DNA from: Streptomyces fuscichromogenes
GTDB taxonomy: Bacteria; Actinomycetota; Actinomycetes; Streptomycetales; Streptomycetaceae
DNA length: 64,000 nucleotides
Assembly (NCBI RefSeq): GCF_014645815.1
Contig: NZ_BMML01000015.1
Location: 160,477 to 224,476, forward strand
Direction: 5' to 3'
A model generated the notes under the pieces. It searched no databases, had not been told where the DNA came from, and worked only from the letters and a program-made list of their open reading frames with translations. Each line of letters begins with the position of its first letter. The first letter of the stretch is position 1. The translations under genes and the position numbers were made by a program. This document shows, one piece after another, positions 26,382 through 34,929 of the stretch.

Positions 26382-26980
26382 TCAGGGTGGTGCTGGCCGA
26401 GGACCAGGGCATGGTGCTGGGCGCGTTCGCGTCGCTGCTGGACCTGCAGCCGGACATCACGGTGGTGGCGACCGCGACCAACGGCGACGACGCGCTGGCC
26501 GCGGTCCGGGAGCACCGGCCGGACGTGCTGGTGACCGACATCGAGATGCCCGGCCGCACCGGCCTCGACCTGGCCGCGGAGCTGAACAGCCTGGGCGACC
26601 CCACGCGGGTGCTGATCGTGACCACGTTCGCGCGCGGCGGCTACCTGCGGCGCGCGGTCGACGCGGGGGTGGCCGGCTACGTCCTCAAGGACGCGCCGAT
26701 CGGCGAACTGGCCGCGGCCCTGCGCCGGGTGTACGACGGTGAGCGGGTGGTCGCGCCGGAACTGGCGATGGCCGCGTGGGACGCCGCCGATCCGCTGACC
26801 GAACGGGAACGCGAACTGCTGCGCGCGGTCGTGGACGGGGCGAGCAACGCCGAGATCGCCCGCCGGCTCTTCCTGGCCGAGGGCACCGTACGCAACTACC
26901 TGTCCACCGCGATGGCCAAGCTCGGCGCCCGAAACCGCACCGAAGCGGCCAGAACCGCCCAGACCCGCGGCTGGCTCTAG
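26378..26980 (+). CDS. NarL/LuxR-type response regulator
   Basis: A 200-residue regulator. The receiver has the acidic pair at residues 8-9, the phospho-accepting Asp54 in VLVTDIEMPG and the conserved Lys in YVLKDAP. The HTH_LuxR domain (LTERERELL... NAEIARRLFLAEGTVRNYLSTAMAKL) fills the last 60 residues. It is the last gene of the operon and ends at 26980, before the strong hairpin at 27106. The inverted repeat over the operon promoter (23555-23573) is its most plausible binding site. Confidence 0.93.
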   Translation: MIRVVLAEDQGMVLGAFASLLDLQPDITVVATATNGDDALAAVREHRPDVLVTDIEMPGRTGLDLAAELNSLGDPTRVLIVTTFARGGYLRRAVDAGVAGYVLKDAPIGELAAALRRVYDGERVVAPELAMAAWDAADPLTERERELLRAVVDGASNAEIARRLFLAEGTVRNYLSTAMAKLGARNRTEAARTAQTRGWL

Positions 26981-27105
26981 GCGGCTTCGGGGCCGTGTCG
27001 CATATGCGGCTGCCGCCGCGCGGGCGTGACCAGGCACGACGGCGCCGCGCACGAGCGGACGGCGCGGCACGGCACATCCCGCGGAGCGCTTGGCGGGTGT
27101 CCCTC

Positions 27106-27138
27106 CTGGGTGCTGCCCGGTCGCCGGGCAGCACCCAG
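27106..27138. terminator. Perfect 15-bp hairpin, bidirectional terminator
   Basis: CTGGGTGCTGCCCGG-TCG-CCGGGCAGCACCCAG forms a perfect 15-bp stem with a 3-base loop between the convergent response-regulator and radical SAM genes. No T-run follows, as is common in Streptomyces. Confidence 0.85.
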
Positions 27139-27152
27139 GTGCGGTGACGTCG

Positions 27153-29144
27153 TCAGCCGGTCAGGGCCGGGAGCCGGTCGGGCAGGGCGAACTCCAGGTC
27201 GTGCAGGGGGCGGCCGGTGCCGTGCCAGATCGACAGCGCGTACACGCTGATCGGGTAGTGCACCCAGCGCGGTGGCGCCCACACCGTGCCGCGCACGGTG
27301 TTCCCCTGGCCGCTCGCGTCGAGACTCGACGGTACGTCGCCGGATGCGACGAGCAGGTTCCAGCCCTGCTTCGGTACCGCGAACTCCGCTTCCACGAGTT
27401 CACCGCGCAGACTCGCCCGCAGGATGGTCGTCGCCGCGATGTCGAGCGACAGCGCACCGTCGACCAGTACCCGGTCGACCTCGAATCCGGCGTCGGCCAG
27501 CTCCGCGCACAGGTGGTCGACCGCGGCGGTGAGCAGGTCGGCCGTGCCGCGCTCGGTGGCGACGGCCCGGCACAGCAGTGCCTGGAAGTGCACTTCCTCG
27601 GGCACGATGATCTGGTCGCCGATCACCGTCTTCAGCAGCGCCATGTCCAGTTCGGCCGGTTCCTGGTAGGCGACGGCGACGTTGCGGGCGACGGCCCGCA
27701 GGAACGGGTCGGAGCAGTCGTCGAGCAGGAACCGCTGAAGGCGCGCGCACAGTTCGACCATCCGGACGCCCGTCGTGGCGTGGATGACGCGCAGTGCGCA
27801 GCGGAGCAGGATCTTCTGGAAGAGCGTCATGGCCACCCGGAACTCCATGCCGTTCACCCAGTCCTCGGGGGTCATGGCCTCGTGCGCGACGACGACGTCG
27901 GCGACGAGTTCGGGATTGGTGACGTCGCCGGGCATCCAGCGGGTCCTGAGCGCGTGCTCGTCCTTGAAGGACTCCCGGGAGTACTCGGTGTTGTTGAGCA
28001 GCAGCAACGGGTAGATCACCGGCGAACCGCCCGCGCTCAGCACCTCTTCGACACCGTTGAGGTACGAGTCGTACGTCTCGCCGGGCAGGCCCCAGATCAG
28101 GTCGGTGTAGGTGGGCACGTCGAGTTCGCGGAACCGGGTGAGCAGCCGGCGGTAGTGGTCGGTGCGGATGTTGGAGCGGTTGGCGATCTTCAGCACGTCC
28201 GCGTCGAAGGACTGCGCGGACAGCGTGATCGCGCCGGTCAGGTCGGCGGCGTGCAGCATGCTCGCGATTTCCACGATGCGTTCGTTGCTGTTCTTCGCCC
28301 AGTTGGTGCTGACGATCAGCCGCTTGTCGTGGCGCTTGCTGAGTTCCACGATGTGCTCGGCGATCTGGCGGTCACGCGCGAGGATGCCGAAATTGGCGTC
28401 CGCGATGAAAAGCGTGGCGTCCGTGGGCATCAGCCGGATCAGCCGGTCCAGCTCGGCGTGGATCCGGTCGAGCTCGAACTGGCGCACCTTCGAGTTGGTC
28501 GCGCCGCCCCAATAGCAGAACGCGCACCGGTACGGACAGCCCCGGTTGGTCTCGTAGACGATCATGGAGGATCCGGTGATTTCCTCGTCGGAATACACCG
28601 GGGTGAGGATCGGTGACGCGATCTGTTCGAGATCGGTAATGCGATCCGCGTCCGGATTGGTGACGACGGCGCCGTCGGACCAATAGCTGATTCCGGGAAT
28701 TGTGGCAAGGTCCCCTTCGGACAGGAAACACTGCACCAGGTCGCGGAACCGCAGTTCGCCCTCCCCGTGCACCAGCACGTCCACCCAGGGGGCCTCGGCG
28801 AACAGCGGGTCCTGCTGATGGCTGACGTCGTTGCCGCCGACCACGACACGACAGGCCGGCCAGCGCTCCTTCACCTGGCGCGCCAGCTCCAGTGACTGGG
28901 CGCGGTTCCAGAAGAACACGGTCAGCGCGACGACGAAGGGCTCGTCCCAGGAGTCGAGTAATGCCGTCGTCGCCCGCTCGCCCCCGCTCTGTTCCCGCAC
29001 ACTGATCCGGAAATCACAGGCCGCGTCGAGGACGGGGTCGGCGACCGAGGTCGCCTTGAGGTATCCGAGGGTGACGCTGTACCGGACACCGTGCATCGCG
29101 GTGAACTCGACGAGCTGCACCGGTCTCTTATTGCTGGAGGTCAT
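27153..29144 (-). CDS. Cobalamin-binding-type radical SAM enzyme (probable C-methyltransferase)
   Basis: A 663-residue class B-like radical SAM protein. The N-terminal ~150 residues look like a B12-binding Rossmann domain (FVVALTVFFWN, VVVGGNDVS, VDVLVHGEGE). They lack an obvious DxHxxG motif, as in several base-off enzymes of this class. The [4Fe-4S] motif CPYRCAFC is at residues 203-210, followed by YWGG. A long C-terminal domain of about 250 residues is of unknown fold. Family members in thiopeptide clusters (TbtI, TsrM) methylate thiazole or indole carbons, so C-methylation of the core is the best guess. Codon 62 is TTA (28959-28961). The ATG at 29144 is chosen because upstream extension would run into the divergent gene. 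Confidence 0.85.
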   Translation of the reverse strand: MTSSNKRPVQLVEFTAMHGVRYSVTLGYLKATSVADPVLDAACDFRISVREQSGGERATTALLDSWDEPFVVALTVFFWNRAQSLELARQVKERWPACRVVVGGNDVSHQQDPLFAEAPWVDVLVHGEGELRFRDLVQCFLSEGDLATIPGISYWSDGAVVTNPDADRITDLEQIASPILTPVYSDEEITGSSMIVYETNRGCPYRCAFCYWGGATNSKVRQFELDRIHAELDRLIRLMPTDATLFIADANFGILARDRQIAEHIVELSKRHDKRLIVSTNWAKNSNERIVEIASMLHAADLTGAITLSAQSFDADVLKIANRSNIRTDHYRRLLTRFRELDVPTYTDLIWGLPGETYDSYLNGVEEVLSAGGSPVIYPLLLLNNTEYSRESFKDEHALRTRWMPGDVTNPELVADVVVAHEAMTPEDWVNGMEFRVAMTLFQKILLRCALRVIHATTGVRMVELCARLQRFLLDDCSDPFLRAVARNVAVAYQEPAELDMALLKTVIGDQIIVPEEVHFQALLCRAVATERGTADLLTAAVDHLCAELADAGFEVDRVLVDGALSLDIAATTILRASLRGELVEAEFAVPKQGWNLLVASGDVPSSLDASGQGNTVRGTVWAPPRWVHYPISVYALSIWHGTGRPLHDLEFALPDRLPALTG

Positions 29145-29276
29145 GGCTACACATCCGTACGAAGTCGGGTGCGGTCGATTTTCCGTACACGAAAATGACT
29201 CTTCCGGTAGGGCCTGGTGCCCACTCCGAGCGTAAGAATATCTTGCCCCTGATTGCATGCCCGGAGGAGTCCTGGA
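29145..29276. promoter_or_regulatory. Divergent promoter region with ATTTTC-N7-GAAAAT inverted repeat
   Basis: The 132 bases between the divergent radical SAM and LuxR genes are the most AT-rich stretch in the cluster. A perfect inverted repeat ATTTTC-CGTACAC-GAAAAT lies at 29178-29196. It is well placed to be an operator shared by the two genes, perhaps for one of the LuxR regulators. No clear -35/-10 pairs are visible. Confidence 0.5.
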
Positions 29277-31955
29277 ATGAAATTTGAGAAAAAGGAAAGA
29301 CACGGTTCCGATTTGTTCGACTCGCCGGATCGGTACCGGCACAGAACGGTGCAATCAGCTCCCGGCCATGGCCAGGTGGTGCGCGGCATCGTCGACGCCG
29401 TCGCGGATCCCACCGGGCCACGGGCCGTACTGGTCCTCGGCACGGGCGGCTCCGGTCTGAGCACCGTGCTCAGACAGGTCTGCCACGAGTTCGACGACGA
29501 TCGCACCTGGTTCACCGCCGCGCGCCCGAGGCACCCGCACTCCGCGCTCGGCAACATGCTCAACAACCTGCGCGCGCCGCGTCCGGGCGAACGGTCCGAC
29601 CGCCCGAGCACGGTGCTCGCGATCGACGACGCGCAATGGCTCGACACCGGCACCATCGAGCGGCTGACCTCGCTGGTCCGCGCCTCGGCCGACACCGGTC
29701 TGCGGTGCGTGTGCACGGTACGGGTCGACGTCCCGGCCGCCGCCCAGCGCTGCCTGGTGTCCGAACTGGTCGACGAGCGGCTCGTCGACCTCGTCTGGTT
29801 ACGACCGCTCGACGAAACCGGACTCGCCGCGCTGATCGGGGAACGTTCGGGCGCCGAACCCACCGCCGAACTCGTGCGCCACGTCGGCAGGCTCACCCGG
29901 AACAGACCGAAGGCGGTCGGCATAGCCATCGACGCGCTGGCCGCCGCCGACGGCATCCGCGTCGTCGACCTGCGCACCCATCTCGTACGCCCGGACGCGG
30001 TACTGACGCTGCGCCCCCAGCACCGGCTGCTTCAGGAACTGCGTGGCCTCGGCACGTCCGCGTGGTCGGTCGCAAAGGCCGCGGCGGTGCTCGGACCGCT
30101 CGGCGACGCCATGCCGGAACTGGTCGCGGAGGCAACGGGCCTGCCGGGCGCCGAGGTCGCGGAGGCCCTGCACGCACTGTCCGTGGGCGGCGTCGTGCGG
30201 CAGATGCGGAACGGAGGACGCTGGGTCTTCCGGCTCCCGCTGATGCAGCGCATCCTGATCGGCCAGACCGGCCCCTACGAACGCCGCCGCCTCGCCCAGG
30301 TCGCGGTCATGGCGGTCTGGGCGGGCCGGGCCCGATGTCCCGATCCCGACTACCTCGCCGATCAGCAGGCCTGCGCCGGCCGCATGCTCGACGAGCGCCG
30401 GGCCAAGGCGGAACTGCTCGCACACGCCCGCGCGTCGGCCCGGCCCGGCGGCAGCGCCAATGCCGGCGGCTGGTTGCGCAGCGCGGCCCAGCTCTCCTCG
30501 GACGAGACCGAACGCGTCCGCATCCTCTGGGAGTCCGCGCAGCTCGCCGCCGCCCGGGGCAGCACGGACGAGGGCCTGGCGACCGTCGAGTCGCTGCTCA
30601 ACGACCTCTCCGCACAGCCCGGCTGCACCTCGCTCCTCATCGACATCCACCTGACGCACATCGCGATGCTGCGCGCCACCGGAAACCAGGCCGCGCTCGA
30701 CTGGCTGGCGCGGGGCGAGCCGTGGCCGTGGGCGCCCGATCCGGTGGTGCAGGCCATGACCAGGGCGGGCGCGTCCTACGCACTGGGCGGCTGGCGGCAG
30801 GTCCGTGAACTGCTCGACGGCCTGCCGTGCCACGAGGACCCGGCCCACCGTGCCGAGGTCTTCGCCTCCCTCGCCGCGCTGTGGCAGGGCGAGCCCGGCC
30901 GCTTCACCGGGCACCTGTCCGACCGGGACCGGCAGGGCTTCCCGTACACCGGGGCCCTCCTCGTCCTCGGGGAGCTGACCGCGGCCGAACGGATGCTGGC
31001 CCGCGGCGGCCATCACCCCGAGCAGCTGGCACTCGCCGACCAGGCCGTACTGGCCGCGCGCCGCGGCGAGTCCACCCGCGCGCTGACGCTCACCCGGCGC
31101 GGCCTCGCACCCGGTGTGACGCCCGGTCCGGACCCGAGCCGGGTCGCCATGATCCAGACCGCGGCGCTCGTCCTGCTGGCCGGCGGCCAGCTGAGAAAGG
31201 CCGGCGAACTCGTCGACCGCGGTCATGCCGGCGGCCGCACCGCGCTGCTGCACCTGCTCGCCGTCCCGCAGGCACGGGCCGCGATGATGCTCGGCGAGTG
31301 GCAGCAAGCGGAATACATCCTGGACCAGGCCGTCGCGGACGCGTCGCGCGGTGAGACGGTGGCCGGCACCGACGAACTGTGGTTCGCGTCCGCACAGGTC
31401 GCTCTGGCCACCGGGAACCGGGACCGGCTCGGCGTGTGCCCTCGTGAAGCGGACAAGGTCGCCGGCGCACTGGGCACGGACCGCGCGATCGCGCACAGCC
31501 TGCTCGTCCGGGCCACCGTCGAACCGCGGTCCGCCGCGGCCGCCCTGCGCGCCGTCCGCGCACTGGGCCAGCCGTTCGAGCTGGCCATGGCCATCGGCCA
31601 CCTGGTACGTGCCGGCGCGGCGGACCCGCGGCTGTTGCACGAGGCCTACGACTCGCTCGGCCGGGCCGGCGCGCTGCTCGTGCGCGCCCGGATGCGCACG
31701 CTCATGCGGGAGAACGATCTCGCCGTGCCCGACCGCCAGGCCGTCGTCGAGGAGAACGAGCGGCTGCTCGCCGTACTGGTCGCCCAGGGCTTCGGCAACC
31801 CGCAGATCTCGGCACTGCTCGGCGTCAGCAGAAGAAGCGTCGAATCCCGGCTGACCAGGCTGTTCTCCCGATCCGGGTACCGGTCACGACTCGAACTGGC
31901 CATGGCCATGCTCAGGGACCGGCCCGAGCCGTCCGTCGCGGTCAACGCGAGCTGA
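29277..31955 (+). CDS. Large LuxR-family (LAL-like) regulator with degenerate Walker A and a TTA codon
   Basis: An 892-residue regulator with an N-terminal NTPase-like domain, a helical middle and a C-terminal LuxR HTH (NPQISALLGVSRRSVESRLTRLF, about 842-864). The P-loop reads LGTGGSGLSTVL: the invariant Lys is Leu, while the Walker B VLAIDDAQWLD is intact. ATP binding may thus be lost. Codon 175 (29799-29801, in VWLRP) is TTA, so translation should require the bldA tRNA. GGAGGAG just before the ATG fixes the start. Its HTH is similar to that of the 1000-residue regulator at 20373. It is a likely pathway-specific activator. Confidence 0.9.
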   Translation: MKFEKKERHGSDLFDSPDRYRHRTVQSAPGHGQVVRGIVDAVADPTGPRAVLVLGTGGSGLSTVLRQVCHEFDDDRTWFTAARPRHPHSALGNMLNNLRAPRPGERSDRPSTVLAIDDAQWLDTGTIERLTSLVRASADTGLRCVCTVRVDVPAAAQRCLVSELVDERLVDLVWLRPLDETGLAALIGERSGAEPTAELVRHVGRLTRNRPKAVGIAIDALAAADGIRVVDLRTHLVRPDAVLTLRPQHRLLQELRGLGTSAWSVAKAAAVLGPLGDAMPELVAEATGLPGAEVAEALHALSVGGVVRQMRNGGRWVFRLPLMQRILIGQTGPYERRRLAQVAVMAVWAGRARCPDPDYLADQQACAGRMLDERRAKAELLAHARASARPGGSANAGGWLRSAAQLSSDETERVRILWESAQLAAARGSTDEGLATVESLLNDLSAQPGCTSLLIDIHLTHIAMLRATGNQAALDWLARGEPWPWAPDPVVQAMTRAGASYALGGWRQVRELLDGLPCHEDPAHRAEVFASLAALWQGEPGRFTGHLSDRDRQGFPYTGALLVLGELTAAERMLARGGHHPEQLALADQAVLAARRGESTRALTLTRRGLAPGVTPGPDPSRVAMIQTAALVLLAGGQLRKAGELVDRGHAGGRTALLHLLAVPQARAAMMLGEWQQAEYILDQAVADASRGETVAGTDELWFASAQVALATGNRDRLGVCPREADKVAGALGTDRAIAHSLLVRATVEPRSAAAALRAVRALGQPFELAMAIGHLVRAGAADPRLLHEAYDSLGRAGALLVRARMRTLMRENDLAVPDRQAVVEENERLLAVLVAQGFGNPQISALLGVSRRSVESRLTRLFSRSGYRSRLELAMAMLRDRPEPSVAVNAS

Positions 31956-31969
31956 GGACCGTGCGGACG

Positions 31970-33376
31970 TCAGTGGCGCCCCGCCACCCGGTCCGCGACC
32001 CGGGCCAGCCGGGACGAGGCACTGCTCGGGTTGCGGCGCTCGCGCTGGTCGGCGGCGCGGTAGGTGGCGTACATGCCCTGGACGCCGAGCCAACGGAACG
32101 GCTCCGGCTCCCACTTGCGGACCTTGTGGTCCACCCACGGCAGCGCGGTCAGCTCGGTGCCGCCGGCCTCCCCGGAGTCGAGCCGCACGAGGTCCCGGAG
32201 CGTGCGGCCCGCGAGGTTGGTGGTGGCGACCCCGGAGCCGACGTAGCCGCCCGCCCAGCCGAGCCCCGTCGCCCGGTCCAGGGTGACGGTCGCGCACCAG
32301 TCCCGCGGCACCCCGAGCACCCCGGACCAGGCGTGCTCGACCGCGACACCGGCCAGCGACGGGAAGAACCGCACGAGGATCTCCCGCAGCGCCTCGACGG
32401 TCGCCTCCTGTGTGCGGCCGTCGTTGTCCGTCCGCGACCCGAACCGGTACGGCACCCCGCGCCCGCCGAGCGCGATCCGCCCGTCGGCCGTGCGCTGCGC
32501 GTACATGTACGCGTGCGCCATGTCCCCGAGGGTCTCCCGGCCCTCCCAGCCCACCGACGCCCACTGCTCCGCCGTCAGCGGCTCGGTGGCGATCATCGAG
32601 GAGTTCATCGGCAGCCAGGTGCGCCGCTGGCCCTTGAGGTTCGCGGTGAAGCCCTCGGTGCAGCGCAGGATGTAGGGGGCGCGGACCGTGCCGTAGGGCG
32701 TGACGGCGCACCGGGGCCGGATCTCGGTCACGGGCGTGGACTCGTGGATCTCCACCCCGAGCGACTCCACGGCCGCGACCAGGCCCTTCACCAGCTTCAC
32801 CGGGTGCAGCCGGGCGCCGTGCGGGGTCCAGGTGGAGCCGACCGCGTCGGCGACCCGGATCCGCTCCCGGGTCTCCCCGGCGCCGTACAGCTCGCGGTCC
32901 TTCTCGCCGTACGACAGCTCGTGCTCGTGGAAGGACTTCAGACGGGCCAGCTGGGCCGGGGTGGTGGCGACCTCCAGCACCCCGCCCTTGTGCAGGTCGG
33001 CGTCGATCCCCTCGGCCGCGGCGACCGCCACGACCTCGTCGACGGTCTGGTTCATGGCCTTCTGCAGGCGTACGGCGGCCTCGTGGCCGTGCAGCGCGGC
33101 GTACCGGTCGCGGCCGGCGATGCCGTTGTAGAGCCAGCCGCCGTTGCGGCCGGAGGCGCCGTAGCCGCAGAACTTCTGCTCCAGGACGGTGACCCGGAGG
33201 GAGGGGGCGGCCTTCTTCAGGTAGTACGCGGTCCACAGGCCCGTGTAGCCGCCGCCGACGATCACCACGTCCGCCGACGCGTCACCGGCGAGCGGTTCCC
33301 GCACGGCCGGGAGGCCGTCGTCCGCGTACCAGAAGGAGACACCGCCGTTGACGACATTGCTTGCGGAGCTGCTCAT
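31970..33376 (-). CDS. FAD-dependent amine oxidase-like protein (DAO/PuuB family)
   Basis: A 468-residue flavoprotein. The FAD-binding motif DVVIVGGGYTGLWTAYYLKK (about 34-53) and the CGYGASGRNGGW segment typical of gamma-glutamylputrescine oxidase-like DAO proteins are clear, and the second FAD-contact stretch GYVGSGVATTNLAGR is near the C-terminus. Such enzymes oxidise amines or amino acids with O2, releasing peroxide. It is convergent with the LuxR gene only 14 bases away and reads as the first gene of the conserved chromosome, so I do not place it in the peptide pathway. The substrate is unknown. Confidence 0.87.
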   Translation of the reverse strand: MSSSASNVVNGGVSFWYADDGLPAVREPLAGDASADVVIVGGGYTGLWTAYYLKKAAPSLRVTVLEQKFCGYGASGRNGGWLYNGIAGRDRYAALHGHEAAVRLQKAMNQTVDEVVAVAAAEGIDADLHKGGVLEVATTPAQLARLKSFHEHELSYGEKDRELYGAGETRERIRVADAVGSTWTPHGARLHPVKLVKGLVAAVESLGVEIHESTPVTEIRPRCAVTPYGTVRAPYILRCTEGFTANLKGQRRTWLPMNSSMIATEPLTAEQWASVGWEGRETLGDMAHAYMYAQRTADGRIALGGRGVPYRFGSRTDNDGRTQEATVEALREILVRFFPSLAGVAVEHAWSGVLGVPRDWCATVTLDRATGLGWAGGYVGSGVATTNLAGRTLRDLVRLDSGEAGGTELTALPWVDHKVRKWEPEPFRWLGVQGMYATYRAADQRERRNPSSASSRLARVADRVAGRH

Positions 33377-33385
33377 GTCCGGACG

Positions 33386-34087
33386 TTAACCCTTGAGGGC
33401 GGCCAGTGTCTCCTTCGGATTCCATGCTTTTCCGCGCCCTCTGACCAGCGGATAGCAGCCGAGACCGATCAGCGCGGCGACGAAATGTCCCAGGTCGGTG
33501 AAGGTGGGCGACTCGGTCAGCGGCAGCCCGTAGACCAGCAGGACGGCCGCGAGGTACGGATACCGCCAGGGCGTCGCGATCCGGTACGAGAGCACCCCGA
33601 TCACCCCGGCCAGCGCGTAACTCACCCCGATGTCCAGGGTGTTGACCGCGGAGTGCGGGGCGATGCCGTCATGGATCCCCTTCAGCAGCGCGCCCTCGCT
33701 GATCAGGGTGGCCAGCGCGTGCGCGACCACGCACACCGCGAGCCAGCGGACGGTGCCCAGCCAGCGCTCCGCCGGCGCGTGGAAGACGGTGTAGAGGAAG
33801 GCGTACGGCACCCAGTGCCCGCCGTCGATCCACATCGCGCTGGCGACCAGCACCCGCACCGGGTTGTCCGACAGCTCGCGGATGTTGGTGGACCGCTGCC
33901 GCAGGAACTGCTGCTCGAACTCGGGTGACATGTAGTGCAGCGCGACGGTGGTCATGAAGAGGATCGCCAGCCAGAGGTACGTACCGGGGGCACTGCGGAC
34001 GTACGCCCACACCTTGCCGTCGAATCCCCGGAAAATTCGCATGAGGCGATTCACGCACGATCGTAGCGCCGTGCGGGTGATTGACAT
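33386..34087 (-). CDS. Rhomboid-like multi-pass membrane protein
   Basis: A 233-residue protein with about six hydrophobic helices. The order resembles the rhomboid-like family of actinobacteria, with no GxSG catalytic serine evident (HSAVNTLDIGVSYALAG instead). It is probably not an active protease. It ends 10 bases before... the oxidase gene start on the same strand, so the two are probably co-transcribed, with this gene upstream. Start choice is uncertain: the ATG at 34042 (MRIFRGFDGK) is an alternative to 34087. Confidence 0.75.
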   Translation of the reverse strand: MSITRTALRSCVNRLMRIFRGFDGKVWAYVRSAPGTYLWLAILFMTTVALHYMSPEFEQQFLRQRSTNIRELSDNPVRVLVASAMWIDGGHWVPYAFLYTVFHAPAERWLGTVRWLAVCVVAHALATLISEGALLKGIHDGIAPHSAVNTLDIGVSYALAGVIGVLSYRIATPWRYPYLAAVLLVYGLPLTESPTFTDLGHFVAALIGLGCYPLVRGRGKAWNPKETLAALKG

Positions 34088-34167
34088 TCCGGATGAACCG
34101 ATCCTCGCGGGCCGAGGAGCCCGAGGGGCCCGAGGGGATTGTCAGTGGCGGCCTGCACTATGGGGGC

Positions 34168-34854
34168 ATGGCGAGGACAGCGGCCGGCGGGACCGGCGGA
34201 GGCAGGGTGAAGGGCGCGCGGCGGCCGGAGGTACGGCTGCCCGCGCTGGAGCCCTGGAGCGGCGGCGAGCTGGAGCCGGACGGGGACTACGACGGGCAGG
34301 AGTTCCGGGAGGCGGACTTCGTCGGCCAGGACGGAGCGGGCGCCCGCTTCATGGACTGCGCGCTGACGGACTGCGCCTTCGACGAGACCGGGCTTCGGCA
34401 CGCGCGCCTGCTGGACTCGGTCCTCACCGGGGCCAGAGGCGTCGGCACCGACCTGGCCGACGCGACCCTGCGCGATGTCGAGCTGGTCGACGCCCGGCTG
34501 GGCGGCACCCAGCTGCACGGCGCCGTCCTGGAGCGCGTGGTGATCCGCGGCGGCAAGATCGACTATCTCAACCTGCGCACGGCGAAGCTCAGGGACGTGG
34601 TCTTCGAGAGCTGCGTCCTGGTCGAACCGGACTTCGGGAACGCCTCCCTGGAGCGCGTCGAGTTCACCGGCTGCACCCTGAAGGCGGCGGACTTCAGAGG
34701 GGTGACGATGAAGGACGTCGACCTGCGGGGCGCCGCGTCCCTGGAGATCGCGAGCGGCGTGGAGCGACTGGCGGGGGCGGTGATCAGCACCTCCCAGCTC
34801 CTGGACCTGGCCCCGGTACTGGCAGCACAGCTGGGCATCCGCGTGGAGGGCTGA
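34168..34854 (+). CDS. Pentapeptide-repeat protein
   Basis: A 228-residue protein built from A(D/N)LxX-type pentapeptides from about residue 45 to 195 (EADFVGQDGAGARFMDCALT..., ADFRGVTMKDVDLRGA). They form a right-handed quadrilateral beta-helix. Family members include DNA-gyrase-protecting mimics, but most are of unknown role. The ATG at 34168 follows GGGGG; upstream in-frame ATGs have no binding site. It is divergent from the rhomboid-like gene and convergent with the giant gene at 34930. No link to the peptide cluster is evident. Confidence 0.85.
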   Translation: MARTAAGGTGGGRVKGARRPEVRLPALEPWSGGELEPDGDYDGQEFREADFVGQDGAGARFMDCALTDCAFDETGLRHARLLDSVLTGARGVGTDLADATLRDVELVDARLGGTQLHGAVLERVVIRGGKIDYLNLRTAKLRDVVFESCVLVEPDFGNASLERVEFTGCTLKAADFRGVTMKDVDLRGAASLEIASGVERLAGAVISTSQLLDLAPVLAAQLGIRVEG

Positions 34855-34855
34855 G

Positions 34856-34900
34856 AGCGCCCCTTCAGGGGCGCGGGGAACTGCGCGACCAGCCCCCACC
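34856..34900 (+). repeat. Short palindromic Streptomyces repeat, copy 1
   Basis: AGCGCCCC-TTCA-GGGGCGC followed by GGGGAACTGCGCGACCAGCC and CCCACC. The same element, in reverse orientation, occurs at 60397-60439 and 63091-63134. Here it sits just after the stop codon of the pentapeptide gene and between convergent genes, where the 7-bp hairpin may act as a terminator. Confidence 0.85.
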
Positions 34901-34929
34901 GACCGTCAGCCGAGCACCGGCCGAATCAC

